The notes under the pieces are model-generated. The model ran no database searches, was not told where the DNA came from, and saw only the letters and a list, made by a program, of their open reading frames with translations. Source: Galaxea fascicularis (Eukaryota; Cnidaria; Anthozoa; Scleractinia; Euphylliidae). Taken from it: a stretch of 64,000 bases of DNA. A program made the translations under genes and the position numbers. Position 1 is the stretch's first letter, and every line of letters begins with the position of its first letter. Shown piece after piece: positions 11,576 through 22,325 of the stretch. Location of the stretch: positions 12,997,843 through 13,061,842 of the forward strand of contig OX419346.1 of assembly GCA_948470475.1 (NCBI GenBank), in the 5' to 3' direction.

Positions 11576-12393
11576 GTAGCTAGGATTTTTTTTTACCGGG
11601 GGGGTGAGGGGGGCAGTAAAAGAAAAAAAATTGAGCAGAGATTAAAGGTCGGGACACACTAGGCGACAAGTCGCTGCGACACGTAGCGGCCACAAGTCGC
11701 TGCAACAAAACGCCTCGTGTGACATGGTGAATTTTTGTGAAAACCATTGTCGCTGCGGCAGAATTTTGTCGCTGCGATCAGCTGCATGAATTCAAACCAG
11801 TTTGAATTCGCGCGACTGATCGCAGAGACAAAACCAGTGAAAGCAGCGTTGTCGCGACTTATTTTGCAGACAGTACACACGGAGCGACTTGTTGCAGAGA
11901 CCTATCGCAGCGACTTGTCGCCTAGTGTGTCCCGACCTTAAATGTTAAAATGGTCACCAGAATTAGACGTTTTTAAACTGGTATCGCCGCCGCAAAGTCC
12001 CATTTTAACAATTAAGATCGAAAAATGAAGATACTTCTCAAATTTCATTTGTCAGGTTTTTGTGGCACTGAGCCAAGCATAAATTTACGTACTAACTGAC
12101 CAAGAGCCGACTGAGCGTAAGGTTCAATCAGCGAAGTCCGGAGAGAGTAACAGGCCCTCATCATCGGGGTCATCGGTAATTTGACTTGCTGGACACGGGA
12201 ATAGGGGACTGTAAATAGTCTTATGTCACAAAGCCTTTCTTTTGTTTGCCGTTACTTATCGAAAGTTGTAAAGGTCAGTAATCTATAGTTTTGATTCCAG
12301 AAAAACAAATTAACAACACAAAAGAAAACAAAAAATCCGATTTTTGTTTGGGGGGACAACTGCCTCCCTTGCCCCTATGCCAGCTACGATCCT
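11570..12393. repeat. Element with inverted ends nested between the Penelope arms
   Basis: The left end (GCCGTAGCTAGGAT, a G-rich run, then GGCAGT) recurs inverted at the right end (ACTGCCTCCC, CCCC, then AGCTACGATCCTG). It appears to be a separate non-coding element that itself received the TTAA-flanked MITE. Boundaries are approximate. Confidence 0.4.
11642..11941. mobile_element. TTAA-flanked MITE (piggyBac-type)
   Basis: Direct TTAA copies at 11642-11645 and 11938-11941 flank a 292-bp element. Its ends are inverted: GGTCGGGACACACTAGGCG on the left and the reverse complement on the right, extending to about 34 bp. Internal phrases AAGTCGCTGC/GCAGCGACTT repeat in both orientations. TTAA duplication is the hallmark of piggyBac transposition. 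There is no coding capacity, so it is non-autonomous. Confidence 0.8.
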
Positions 12394-12397
12394 GGAA

Positions 12398-13330
12398 AGT
12401 CTGTCTTCAGTGTTGGTGGTAACATGACAACGTGAAAAATAGGAATACATTTATTGAATGAAAAGCGTTCATTGATACCGTGAGGTTTAAAGGTGCCGAT
12501 TTGGAAGACGTGACGTTTGTAGTTCGTCCAATAAATGTATTCCTAGTTTTCACGTTGTCATGTTACCACCAACACTGAAGACAGACTTTCGAACATTATC
12601 GTTGTCGCTAAACAACCAGAGCCGCTCGAGATCTATAAACACTGACACGTCTCCAACCCAAACCGTGCTATATCGACTAAGAAGACACTGAGTGTTGTAT
12701 AGACAGCCTAGAAATCCTATGATCACCAACGCTTGTGCGAATGTTGCACTGAACTTCACTGAAAGGTTCGAACTTGAGGTTTATCAAAGTATTTGGGAAT
12801 TTTGCACTAGAATTTTGTTTCTCAAAAACGCGAGCTACTTCTCAGCAATGCTTGATGTCAACAGAAGAAACTGGCAATGTCAATTTGCTACAGTCGATTA
12901 TCTTTGTGCAACCAGCCCTTGCGTTAGTTCTGTTTTCATGTTTCGCCTGGTTATTTTGTAATTCGCAATAATCTCCACTGAAAACTATACAGCAACAGTC
13001 AGTCAACAATAACCTCTTACGGTGCCATAAACAAAGTGTTGTCATTTCATGAAAAAATACTCTAAACAGCGCGACATAGGGGGTCATGATTTTGTTTTAC
13101 TTGTCAGACACAACTAGTCGTTGTTTACTTAAGCACATTCGGTTTTATCAACGGAGTTGACGAAGACGGCTAACGCTCGAAACGTCACAGCTTTTAGAAT
13201 CCCTGTACAGTGGTCAATTTACATTATCAACTCCGTCAACTCGATAAAACCAAATTCTTGTTCACAACTCCCCCACCATGCATCACAGCACCACACTTTC
13301 TTTATTCAGTTGTTGTAGTTACCTTTAAGT
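12398..13330 (+). mobile_element. Penelope-like element fragment (right arm)
   Basis: Plus-strand counterpart of the block at 10760-11575. It begins with its own local inverted repeat (12398-12456 against 12530-12588, sharing GTTGGTGGTAACATGACAAC) and ends with AACTCCGTCAACTCGATAAA. A second hammerhead-like motif sits at 13157. No intact reverse transcriptase is visible, so it is a terminal fragment. Confidence 0.5.
13157..13201 (+). ncRNA. Degenerate hammerhead-like motif
   Basis: Same layout as the copy at 10905-10953, but the first core base is changed (TTGACGA instead of CTGANGA) and the 5' half of stem I is replaced. GAAA (13179-13182) and GTC (13184-13186) remain. Probably an inactive relic. 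Confidence 0.4.
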
Positions 13331-14156
13331 GTTTCTCCCTATCTAAAGCAGGTGTCAGACTTTGTACAAACTGAATTAGACGGGGTGGTTGCATCGTTAC
13401 GTCAGGTAATAGGTGGAGAATCTCCGTTTTCGTTTTAACATCGCATATTCTATGCATTAAGGAATTTGGGTTCGCCTGTATTACATCCCCTATTCTGAAT
13501 AATGTTGTGGCTAAACATCAGTTTCACTCTAAAGCAACAGAGGGTGTGCAAAGCCCCCTAAGCTAGCGCCGCACATTTGAAAACTTAATTTGCTCAATCA
13601 AGTTTCAAATTATTTCACTAATGTTCTTATCATGGCGTCACTAGCGGCAACATAACTCTGTTATGGGTAAATGTGAACTATAGAAATCATAGCTTGTTCC
13701 ATTTTCGTTGTTCATTCGCAAAGCCCTCCACTTAACTGATGAGTTTCCCTGAGTTAGTTTTAAACTGAAGCAAAAGATGGACCGCAGGGATACTGGCGAT
13801 CCTGTCTTTTGAAACTTAAGTTGTGCCGGGGTTGTGCCGAGGGTTCGCCGCAGATCAGTACCATAATTGCGTTCGACGAAGTGGAACGCAAGCCTAATTT
13901 TGGCCTGTGGCTTTCAGGAGTTGGTATGCCTGTGTAAGGTTATATTCTGGAAAATCCATATTCCTGTAAGGACACCAAAATAGCCGCCCTGCTTGATTTT
14001 TGCAGGGGTATGTCACGGCCAGTAAACTGGTAACACAATTAAGATAGGTGAGACATGTGATGTGACAAACATGTGCTCATGAGACATGTGATGTGAGATG
14101 TGACAAACATGTGAACAGGCTCTGTGAACTTCGGACTTTCTTTCCATGTGCTCTCG
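13331..14156. other. Intergenic interval
   Basis: No open frame, RNA or repeat that I can support. Confidence 0.5.
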
Positions 14157-14188
14157 AGGTTAGGGTTAGGGTTAGGGTTAGGGTTAGG
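14157..14188 (+). repeat. Interstitial telomeric repeat
   Basis: About five uninterrupted TTAGGG units, the metazoan telomere hexamer. It is too short and too deeply embedded to be a chromosome end. It abuts the left arm of an inverted-repeat element. Confidence 0.9.
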
Positions 14189-14206
14189 AGCGTTGGATTT
14201 AGTCAA

Positions 14207-14530
14207 GGATTTACTGTATGCTTTGCCGTGGAACTTTGAAGCTGGGTAAGTATTATATTGACTAGTCCTGTCGAGTATGATGTTATTTAAACGTTCGTTC
14301 GAATTTTCTTTGATTCCTGCAGACGTTGTAGCTGAGTGCGTTTTACATCCAGCGCTGGAGTGGTAAACAATTCCGTCAGATTTCGATAAATGTTAACCTC
14401 AAAGTAGCCTGCGAACAAGCTCCTGGTGAGCCCGAACGAACGTTTAAATAACATCATTTTTGAAAGGACTATTCAATATCGTAATACTTACCCAGCCTCA
14501 AAGTTCCACGGCAAAGCATACAGTAAATCC
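14207..14530. repeat. Foldback element with ~95-bp inverted arms
   Basis: Arm 14207-14301 (GGATTTACTGTATGCTTTGC to CGTTCGTTCG) recurs inverted at 14433-14530, with a few substitutions and small indels. The ~130-bp centre contains CAAAGTAGCCTGCGAACAAG, a phrase resembling other small elements here. It has no coding capacity. Confidence 0.75.
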
Positions 14531-14570
14531 CTCTAACATTGAACGCACTATATAATCTGTGATTACTGCT

Positions 14571-16440
14571 AGTAATAATAATAATAATAATAAGAGGGCA
14601 AAACTTAACAGTAGTCCTAAGACACTGATGACTCCGTGGCCCTCAAAAACAATAAATATAAATTCTACAACTAATAACTTAAAAATAAGTTAAATAGAAT
14701 AAAACATATATACAATTACAGTCTAAGGAGCATCGCAGCCTTTTACTCAGCTAAAAAGGATTTATAACATGTTTGAAACTTGCTAGCGAGCCATTGTTGC
14801 TAATATTGGCATTCATGCAATTCCAGTCCTTTATAGTCCTAATAGTGAAAGTACGACCTCCTTCTGTTTTCCGTTTATACTTGGGGCAAATCAGATTTAT
14901 GTTTGAATATCTAGTGGCTCGATTGTGAATTTCTGAATTTCTAAGTAATGGACTATTTAAATAACTAGGCGTGATATAATTGTGGACCCACTTATACACT
15001 AGTAATACGACTGATGGTGAAAATCTTTCAGCATCAAGTATAATTCGTGCCGCTCTTTTTTGAAATTTTAAACTACTTTGAAGATGTTCGACATTGCAGC
15101 TGTCCCATATCATGCTCCCATACAGGAGGGTGGGCTTTATAACACCATTATAGTAGGTTTCCCTTTGACGTTGCTTAAGAAACAGGCTAATATGCTTCAA
15201 CAGTCCTATGCGTTTGGAAAGTTTCTTTATGAAGTATCATCGATGTGTGATTCGTAACTCATTTGACTATCTATAACTACTCCTAAAATCTTATGAGAAG
15301 AGACTTGTTCAATAACAGAGTCATCAATTTTGACATCTAAGCGTAGGGGTGTGCCATCATACAGCTTGGCAGGAATGCGCTTAGGGACTTCGTCTTTTTC
15401 TTGTTGATGAACATTTTGTTGGAAGACGCCCATCTCTGAACCGCATCAAGATCGGAATTTAAACATTGGGTCATCGAACATAGATCCGAGAAATGCACAC
15501 TTGCGGTTATTGTAGTGTCGTCAGCATAAATGTCCACGGTTGAATTTGCTAGATGTAATGGATTGTCATTTACAAATAACAAAAACAGTACGGGACCTAA
15601 GACACTTCCTTGCGGTAACCCTTGCTGGATAAGTAGAGAGTCTGATCTTTGACCATCAATACTGACAAACTGTTGGCGACCAGAAAGATATGATTCAAAC
15701 CATGACAGGGAAGGATCACTCACTCTATACAGGCGCAGTTTCGTAAGAAGCAATTGATGATCAACAACGTCAAACGCTTTTCTAAAATCTACAAAAACCA
15801 TACCAAAAAGCTTGTCTTCATCTAGATTGAAGAGGATTTGGTCAGTTAAACTGATCAGAGCGGACTCAGTGGAGTGCCCTGCGCGAAAAGCTGATTGAAA
15901 TTCATACAGTAAGCCAGTTTTCACGAGGTGATCCATGAGGGAGACAGCAACATGCTTCTCACAGACTTAAGACAATATGGAGAGCACAGAGATCGGTCTA
16001 AAATTGTCCCGACAGTCTTTGGCGCCATCTTTAAAGAGAGGTGTGACGCGCGCCATTTTCCATTTAGTTGGAAAACAGCCACTCTGTATAGACAAATTGA
16101 TCAACCTCGTCAATAGCTGTACAAAAACGGATGAGACCAGCTTCAGAACTTTCACGCTAATTTCATCCGCTCCAGTAGCCTTCGAAGATGACAAGTTATT
16201 CATAAATTTCTGAGTCTCCTGAACTGTTATGAGAGGAATGTTGAACTGAGAGACAAAATTATTTACGGTCAAAGAAACAGACTCCTCAAACTTTGAAGAG
16301 TCAAAGGAAACGGATGAAGTTTGGCTTTGCTTAAGTTCTTGAGCAATATTTACAAAATACTCATTTAACATGTTCGCCATTGCAGACGTGTCCGTCTCAA
16401 GTGTACCATCTTCCCTTCAGTGTTCGGTGACTTTCGCAGA
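14571..16440 (-). mobile_element. 5'-truncated LINE (Jockey/CR1/L2-like group)
   Basis: Minus-strand non-LTR retrotransposon. It runs from a partial pre-RT region at the right through the reverse transcriptase to a C-terminal domain and ends in an (ATT)n tail at 14571-14593, typical of elements with microsatellite 3' ends. The endonuclease domain is absent. Reading frames are broken several times. Family placement rests on the RT motifs and the tail and is approximate. Confidence 0.85.
14751..16380 (-). pseudogene. LINE reverse transcriptase ORF, broken
   Basis: Three overlapping minus-strand frames carry one protein. 16380-15967 has KATGADEISVKVLK and PLFKDGAKDCRDNFRPISVL, the RT finger region. 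15936-15337 has SAFRAGHSTESAL, FVDFRKAFDVVDH (the first catalytic Asp), GLPQGSVLGPVLF and YADDT (the catalytic pair). 15433-15227 and 15200-14751 give the thumb and C-terminal region with KPTLLYGSMIWD. Frameshifts lie between the pieces, so no functional protein is made. Confidence 0.85.
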
Positions 16441-16685
16441 ATTGACAATTGTGGCTGATGTATTCGTTCTGTTTTCGCTTGTGTCCTTTGCATATTCCGT
16501 ATGTTCACCGTATAGACATCGGTCCATAAGGAATGGAAACTTTTCATCTCCTGCGAAAGGTAAGACTTAATAAACCGTATTACCAGTGTGTATTGATAAT
16601 GACTGTTAACCTACTCACACTATCAACGCGCAACCAACATCACCTTCGGTAAGTTTTGTCGATAAAATAATAAATAGTATTAATA

Positions 16686-16950
16686 TTAGGGGAGCAGGGA
16701 TGGCGTAGTGGTGAGAGCACTCGCCTCCCACCAATGAGTCTTGGGTTAGGGTCTCCGATCAGGTGTCTAATGTGGGCTGAGTTTGTTGGTTCTCTTACTT
16801 GCTCCAAGAGGTTTTTCTTCGGGTACTCCGGTTTTCCTCTCTCCCCAAAAACCAACATTTCTCCCACACGGCCCCACAAGCTTACAGCTTTAAATTTGTT
16901 ACCGTGTATAAATAAAGTTTCTTTATCATTACCTTTATTCAATACAATAC
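16686..16950 (+). mobile_element. tRNA-derived SINE
   Basis: An A-box-like TGGCGTAGTGGTGAGAGC at 16701 is followed by a degenerate B box near 16743 (GGGTTAGGGTCTCC, where GGTTCGANTCC is expected). Then comes the body GTTTGTTGGTTCTC...GGGTACTCCGGTTTTCC and CCAAAAACCAACATTT. I recognise this as a SINE family common in cnidarian genomes. The changed B box suggests an old, inactive copy. Confidence 0.8.
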
Positions 16951-18240
16951 ATTGCGAGTTACTTTCGCATGATGAAATTCGTTTTTTGTCTTACTAAATT
17001 AAGTCAACCTATGAATTAGGATCACTTAGTCGCTCTGAACGGTTTAAGGGTTTTCAGAGAATTGAACTGAAAAAAACAAAAAGAAACCCAACAAGACTAG
17101 TTATCAAATAAAATCCTGACACGGAAATTAACTAAAATAAAATGTAAGCAAATCTGCAGCTAATGTTTAAATCAACTTGGCTTTCGAACTATTTGCACCG
17201 ACAAGTGTGTCACCCCAGAAGCCTGTTTCAATTAGTGTCGCTGTCAAATTGGATGGGCAGGTGCTGAGCTAGTTGTTAAATGTTGTCATATTTCTCACAG
17301 TTTCCAATCAAATATTATACTTCCGGTTGCTGAATAATTTATTACATGTATTTTCATGTTCATACTTGACATTTCCTCACGCATAAGCTGCAACTGGTGC
17401 TTATTTGGTTCAATGTTTCACAAATTGGTCCTCTGCGCCCATGCTGATCATAAATAATTGCCACCTAGTGAGGAGTAGATTTTACCAATGGGTGAACTGA
17501 TCTATTACGAACAAAGTTCTTTTATTTAACCAGCGAATTGATTGGCTGGTAAATGGTTTTAAGAATTCAGTCATTTGGCGAAAATGCCCTCTAAAAAAAG
17601 CATGGTTCTCAAGACCCAGAATTGAGTTGTCATCATTTTTTATTGCAATTTCCAATAAATGAGATACAGGTCATAAAATCATTTTAGTTACAAAGAGCCA
17701 AAAGTTCTCCCTTTAAATAAAGGTAAATATATTATGAAGCCTGATTCGTGTCTCCTTTGTAACGGATTCTTGAACTGCTGTTGCAGGTGATACCTAAACA
17801 AAGCTCAGGTTAGGCCTAGTTGTGCCTGTATCTCTTAAAATGTACTCGCTCTTTTTAAACATTACAGCTAAAAGTAGTCTCCACATTTTTCTTCAGTCGA
17901 AATGGAAGGTTGCAAATCTGGCTAAAATTTGACAAGTTCTCTGGAGTAATTAGGATAGACCATGCAATCCCATTGGTCAATGCCACATTGATTTGGAAAG
18001 AGTGTGAGACAACGTTTTAAGGATCGGTCTCTCTAAAAAAAAAAGCTAGAGTGTTCAAATTGAAGTTAATAAAATAGGTAGTCAAGGACTATACGTGGCT
18101 ACTGCTTTAGCAGTGTGTAAATGCTCAATAACCAGCTTTTTATCGATGTGCTGTGAGTTATGCAAGTCATACAAGCTGTTTGTAACCCAGTGTTTTCTGA
18201 TCAGAAGTGTTAAAGAATTTTCACTCAGTATAACACCAGT
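16951..18240. other. Intergenic interval
   Basis: AT-rich, with no gene or recognisable repeat. The short open frames are at chance level. Confidence 0.5.
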
Positions 18241-18269
18241 CTGATCTCGCCTACATTTTTTATTTCAAG

Positions 18270-18398
18270 GGCCAAAGAAGTAGAACAGAACGCCGAACGA
18301 CGGCATTTTGGATTGAAAAAAGTTTCAGAAAAGGAAGGGAAGGGCACACTGCAATCGTTCTCAAATGCGGTCGTTGCGGAGCGGCTTCTTCAGGCATT

Positions 18399-18405
<7 letters not shown>
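18270..18405 (+). other. Possible orphan terminal exon
   Basis: A pyrimidine tract with AAG acceptor (TTTTTTATTTCAAG) precedes a 44-codon open frame that ends at TAA and runs into an (ATA)n microsatellite. Its Glu/Lys-rich translation contains QSFSNAVVAERLLQAFE. It could be a captured or relocated last exon. The family is not recognised. Confidence 0.25.

Positions 18406-18437
<32 letters not shown>
18400..18437. repeat. (ATA)n microsatellite
   Basis: About twelve ATA/TAA units, followed to about 18535 by a degenerate AAC/AAT-rich tract. Confidence 0.9.
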
Positions 18438-18571
18438 GAAACATTCTTAGTGCACATTTAAAAATCTCAATGCGCTTACAATGATTAATAACAATAATAA
18501 TAACAATAGCAATTAGCAATAACAACAATACAATTAAAACACTTAAACTACAAAGGTATCATTGGTCATCA

Positions 18572-18901
18572 AGACACACATGGGGAGTGCGGGTTCTGGC
18601 TCACCTCTGCCTCAGGATGTGTGCACGAAACGTAAACGCTGAGGCAAGCATTTGGCGCTTCCCCCCTCTTCAGCAACAGCTGCGCAACTATAAAATTTTA
18701 AAGCAAAATGAAACAAAAATCTTCTCAGGAAAACATGAAAACCGGTTTTAAATCGCTTGGAAACCCTGAAACATTACTTTGAAAGTTGCCGTATCGATGA
18801 GGAGGAGGGGGGAAGCGCCAAATGCTTGCCTCAGCGTTTACGTTTAGTGCACACACCCCTCGGCAGAGGTGAGGCCAGAACCCGCACTCCCCATGTGTGT
18901 C
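18572..18901. repeat. Inverted repeat at the left margin of the Polinton
   Basis: Arm 18572-18668 (AGACACACATGGGGAGTGCG onward) recurs inverted at 18803-18901, with about a dozen mismatches, around a 134-bp centre. It sits directly before the polymerase gene, where a Polinton terminal repeat would be expected, but both arms are on the same side. It may be a rearranged terminus or a separate foldback. Confidence 0.75.
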
Positions 18902-18924
18902 TAGCCAAAAGGAGGTGCGGCAGC

Positions 18925-19020
18925 CAATTTTTTTCTGGGCAGAAGAAATTTTTCCCGCGGAGCAGAAAAAAAATTTCCTGGGGCAAAAGAAATTTTTCCG
19001 GGCCAGAAAAAGATTTCCCC
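18925..19020. repeat. Minisatellite-like tract before polymerase
   Basis: Three to four degenerate copies of a unit of about 28-30 bp built on AGAAATTTTTCC (AGAAGAAATTTTTCCC, AAAAAAAATTTCCTGG, AAAGAAATTTTTCCGG, AAAAAGATTTCCCC). Confidence 0.6.
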
Positions 19021-19074
19021 CCACAAGGCGGGCAGCAGGGGTGAGCCAGAGTGGGGGCCTATTAGAGAGGCGCG

Positions 19075-22000
19075 GTGAGAGGTCACATGGCAGAGCGCTC
19101 AGGCTACGAAGAGGTGGGCGTAGATAAAAGCTACATCGAAATCGCCCTAGTGGAGATTTTTGCATGCAGTTCGTTTATCCCACTCCCAAAGGAGTTGGGG
19201 GCCAAAAAGGCAATCGTAAAAGTCAAAAATCTCGACAACGAGTGTTTCCGTTGGGCGCTAAAGTCGGCACGTTTTCCAGTGGAAAAGAACGCGGAAAGGC
19301 CAAGCCGTTACCCAGCCAATGACGGCCTCAACTGGGAAGGAATAGTTTTCCCGGTCAAAGTCTCGCAAACTGGTAAATTCGAGCAACAAAACGCGAGTTT
19401 AGCGATTAATGTTTTTGGCTTGGAGGACGGAGGATTAACAATTTTGCGGGTAACCCGTGCGCCAAAAGACATTCCGCGAATAAATCTGATGCTAATCATT
19501 GACGAAGAAAAATCGCATTATTGTTGGATCAAGGATCTTGGGCGTTTGTTAAACCGTAAAAGTAAAAAGACGGGCCAACAATTCCATTGCGACCTCTGTT
19601 TGTCACGTTTTACAAACGAAAAGGTTCTGGAAAAGCACCAGGAGGTATGCGAGGGGGTAGAAGGCCGGCTAACAAGGATAGAAATGCCCAAGCCGCTAGA
19701 AATGCTAAAGTTCAGAGAAGAGCTAAAAACCCAAGCGCCGTTAAAAATGGGGGCGGAGGATTGGGGAAAGTTCAACGAAGCGACGGCGTGCTGGATCTGT
19801 GAAAAGTCGCTTTGGGTGGACAATTTCCTGGACTCACTGCCCGTGCGAGACCCGTCAACGGACAAGTGTTGCGGGCAAAGCCACAGAAAATGTCGCTGGG
19901 TTGGTTCAAAAAAGGTATTTGGGCAAAGGCCGATGGCCGAGCTGCAAAAAAGAGAGAAAATTGACAATTTGATTGAAAAATGGCAGGAGGATTGCCTTTT
20001 CTGCGGTTCAAGCCTGATGCACAAAGAAATGTTCCGGGACGCGGTAAAGGACCATTGCCACATAGCAGGAAAGTTCCGGGGCGTGGCGCATTGGTCGTGT
20101 AACAAAACGTTGCAGCTCAACGTACGTAAAAACGTTGGCAATTCCAGTGGTTTTCCACAACCTGCAGGGCTATGACGCACATTTGTTGGTGCAGGAAATG
20201 GGGAGCACAGACGAAAAAAAGAGAGCTCAGCTGTAATGCCAAAAACATGGAAAAGTACATTTCTTTTAGCTACGGAGGATTGAGATTTATTGACAGTTTT
20301 GCTTTCCTAAAGGAGGGCTTGGGAGTTTTGGTTGAAAACACGCTCAAAGAAACTGGCAAAATTGAAATAAAAAGACCAGAAGAAAAACTGGAAAAAACTT
20401 TGAAATTGGCAAAAGATCTGGGCGGTCCGTTTGATCTGTTGGTAAAAAGGGGGACCTACCTGTGCGACCACGTCGACAATTTCGAAAAGTTCAGAGAAAC
20501 GGCGCTGCCGCCCAGAGAGTGCTTTTTCAGCACATTGGCCGATCAGGGCATTAGCGAAAAGGAGTGGGAGCATGGGCAGAAGGTTTGACGTTTACATGCG
20601 AACGGACGTGGCCCTGCTGGCCGATGTTTTTGAAAATCTCAGAAATATTTGTCTGGCGCAGTACGGCCCAGACACAGCGCATTATTTGACAGCGCCCGGC
20701 CTGGCGTGGGACGCTTTGTTAAAAAAATCGGAGGCCGAACTCGAGCTGTTGGCGGATCGCGACGTGCACTTGTTCATAGAAAAAGGAATGAGAGGGGGCA
20801 TTTCGATGGCGAGCAAAAGGAACGCCAAAGCCAACAATCTGTACGTGCCGGGTTACGACGCTTCATTGCCGACTGAGCACCTAATCTACCTCGACGCAAA
20901 CAACCTTTACGGCTGGGCAATGTGCAAACCGCTGCCGATAAGGGGGTTTAGGTGGAGCAACAAAATGTTCGGCGAGGAGGAGATAATGGCGTTGGGCCCA
21001 AACGCAGCAAAAGGCTACATTTTGGAGGTGGATCTGGAGTACCCGCGCGAGCTGCACGAGGAGCACAACGCTTACACCCTCGCACCAGAAAAAAAGCGAG
21101 TGCAAAAGGAGTAGCTGTCGCCGTACCAGAACCATTTGCTGGAAAAGTTGGGGCAAAAAGAGCCGCAAGCGGAAAAGTTCCTGCTGACGTTGCACGACAA
21201 GGAAAAGTACGTGGTACATTACCGGACGCTGCAGCTGTATCTGTCGCTGGGGCTGCGAATCAAAGAAGTTCACAGGGTTCTCGAGTTTGAGCAAGAATGT
21301 TGGATGAAAGGTTAAATCATGATGAACACAGATTACCGACAAAACGCAAAAAGCGAGTTTGAGAAAGACTTCTACAAGCTCATGAACAATTCGGTTTTCG
21401 GCAAAACCATGGAAAAACTCCGCAAGCGAACGGACATCAAGCTGGTGCGCCCGAACGAGGAAAGAAAAATAAAATAGCTGCAAGTCAGCCCGCTGTACGC
21501 AAGGACAAAAGAAATGGCCGGCGACCTGGCAGCGATCCACATGCACAAAAGCCACCTGAAACTTGACAAGCCGGTCTAAACGGGTATGACGATTCTTGAA
21601 GGAAGCAAAAACCTGTTGTACGATTTCTATTACAATTTCATGAAAAAGGAGTACGGCCCCCGCTGCGATTTGTTGTACACGGACACGGACAGTCTGCTGT
21701 TTGAGGTCGAAACGGAAGACATTTACGCCGACATTCAGAAAAACTCGCACCGCTACGACACGAGCGATTACCCGCCAAGCCATCCGGCGTTTTCGACAAA
21801 AGACAAAAAAGGTTTTGGGAAAAATGAAAGACGAGATGAACGGGAAGCCGCTGGCAGAAGTTGTCTGTCTGAGGCCGGAAATGTACTCAATGTTGCGGGC
21901 GGACGACGTTGTTCGCAAAAAGGCAAAGGGGATGAAAAAGAGCGTGGTAAAAAAGCAGATCCTTCACGAACATTACAAAGAAACCCTTTTCGGCGAAACG

Positions 22001-22237
22001 GAAAAAACGCAGAGCATGAGCCTTCTCCGAAGCGAAAAACATGAAATTTACGGGATGACCATCAGCAAAACGTCGCTGTCGCCAATCGATACAAAAAGGT
22101 GGATTACCAATGACAACGTTAACACAAGAGCTTACGGCTACAACCCGCCCATCGTAGGGTCTGCGACGGCTGGGGGAGAGGGAGCTTGCCCCTCATTAAC
22201 AGAAGAGGATCTGAAAAAAATATTAGAATTAATTTAG
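19075..22237 (+). pseudogene. Protein-primed DNA polymerase B, broken
   Basis: Polinton-type family B DNA polymerase, which copies the linear element from a protein primer. The first frame (19075-20175) holds the N-terminal IDLPKEL-like start, KNLDNECFRWA, a zinc-finger-like CDLCLSRFTNEKVLEKH, and an endonuclease-VII-like DHCHIAGKFRGVAHWSCN. Later frames hold the exonuclease region (KYISFSYGGLRFIDS, 20172-20588), polymerase motif A (YLDANNLYGWAM, about 20890), [17 protein letters not shown] motif B, and motif C (YTDTDSL, about 21676), and end at 22237. Lesions: frameshifts near 20130, 20575 and 21810, and in-frame stops near 21112, 21313, 21475 and 21578. The catalytic motifs survive although the gene cannot be translated whole. 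Confidence 0.9.
22159..22193 (-). promoter_or_regulatory. Polinton border motif, copy 1
   Basis: GTCTGCGACGGC on the + strand followed by G-rich DNA and a GGGAGCTTGCCCC hairpin. Unlike the other copies it lies inside the last codons of the polymerase frame. Same word order as the copies near 24.7 and 26.35 kb. Confidence 0.5.
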
Positions 22238-22325
22238 GCCAGCCGGTAACAAATTTGCAGCTGAAAGGAAAGCCCCAAACCTTTCATCCGCAAACTTGTT
22301 TGCCGGGGCCCAGCCGTAGCAGACA

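Noticed and set aside
14157..14188. A chromosome end
   Set aside because: Only about five TTAGGG units with unrelated DNA on both sides.
18725..19165. A 146-residue minus-strand frame
   Set aside because: It crosses the inverted repeat and minisatellite and overlaps the start of the polymerase frame; there is no domain signal.
20881..21918. A 345-residue minus-strand frame
   Set aside because: It is antisense to polymerase motifs A to C and has a low-complexity, Phe/Val/Gln-rich translation typical of a shadow.
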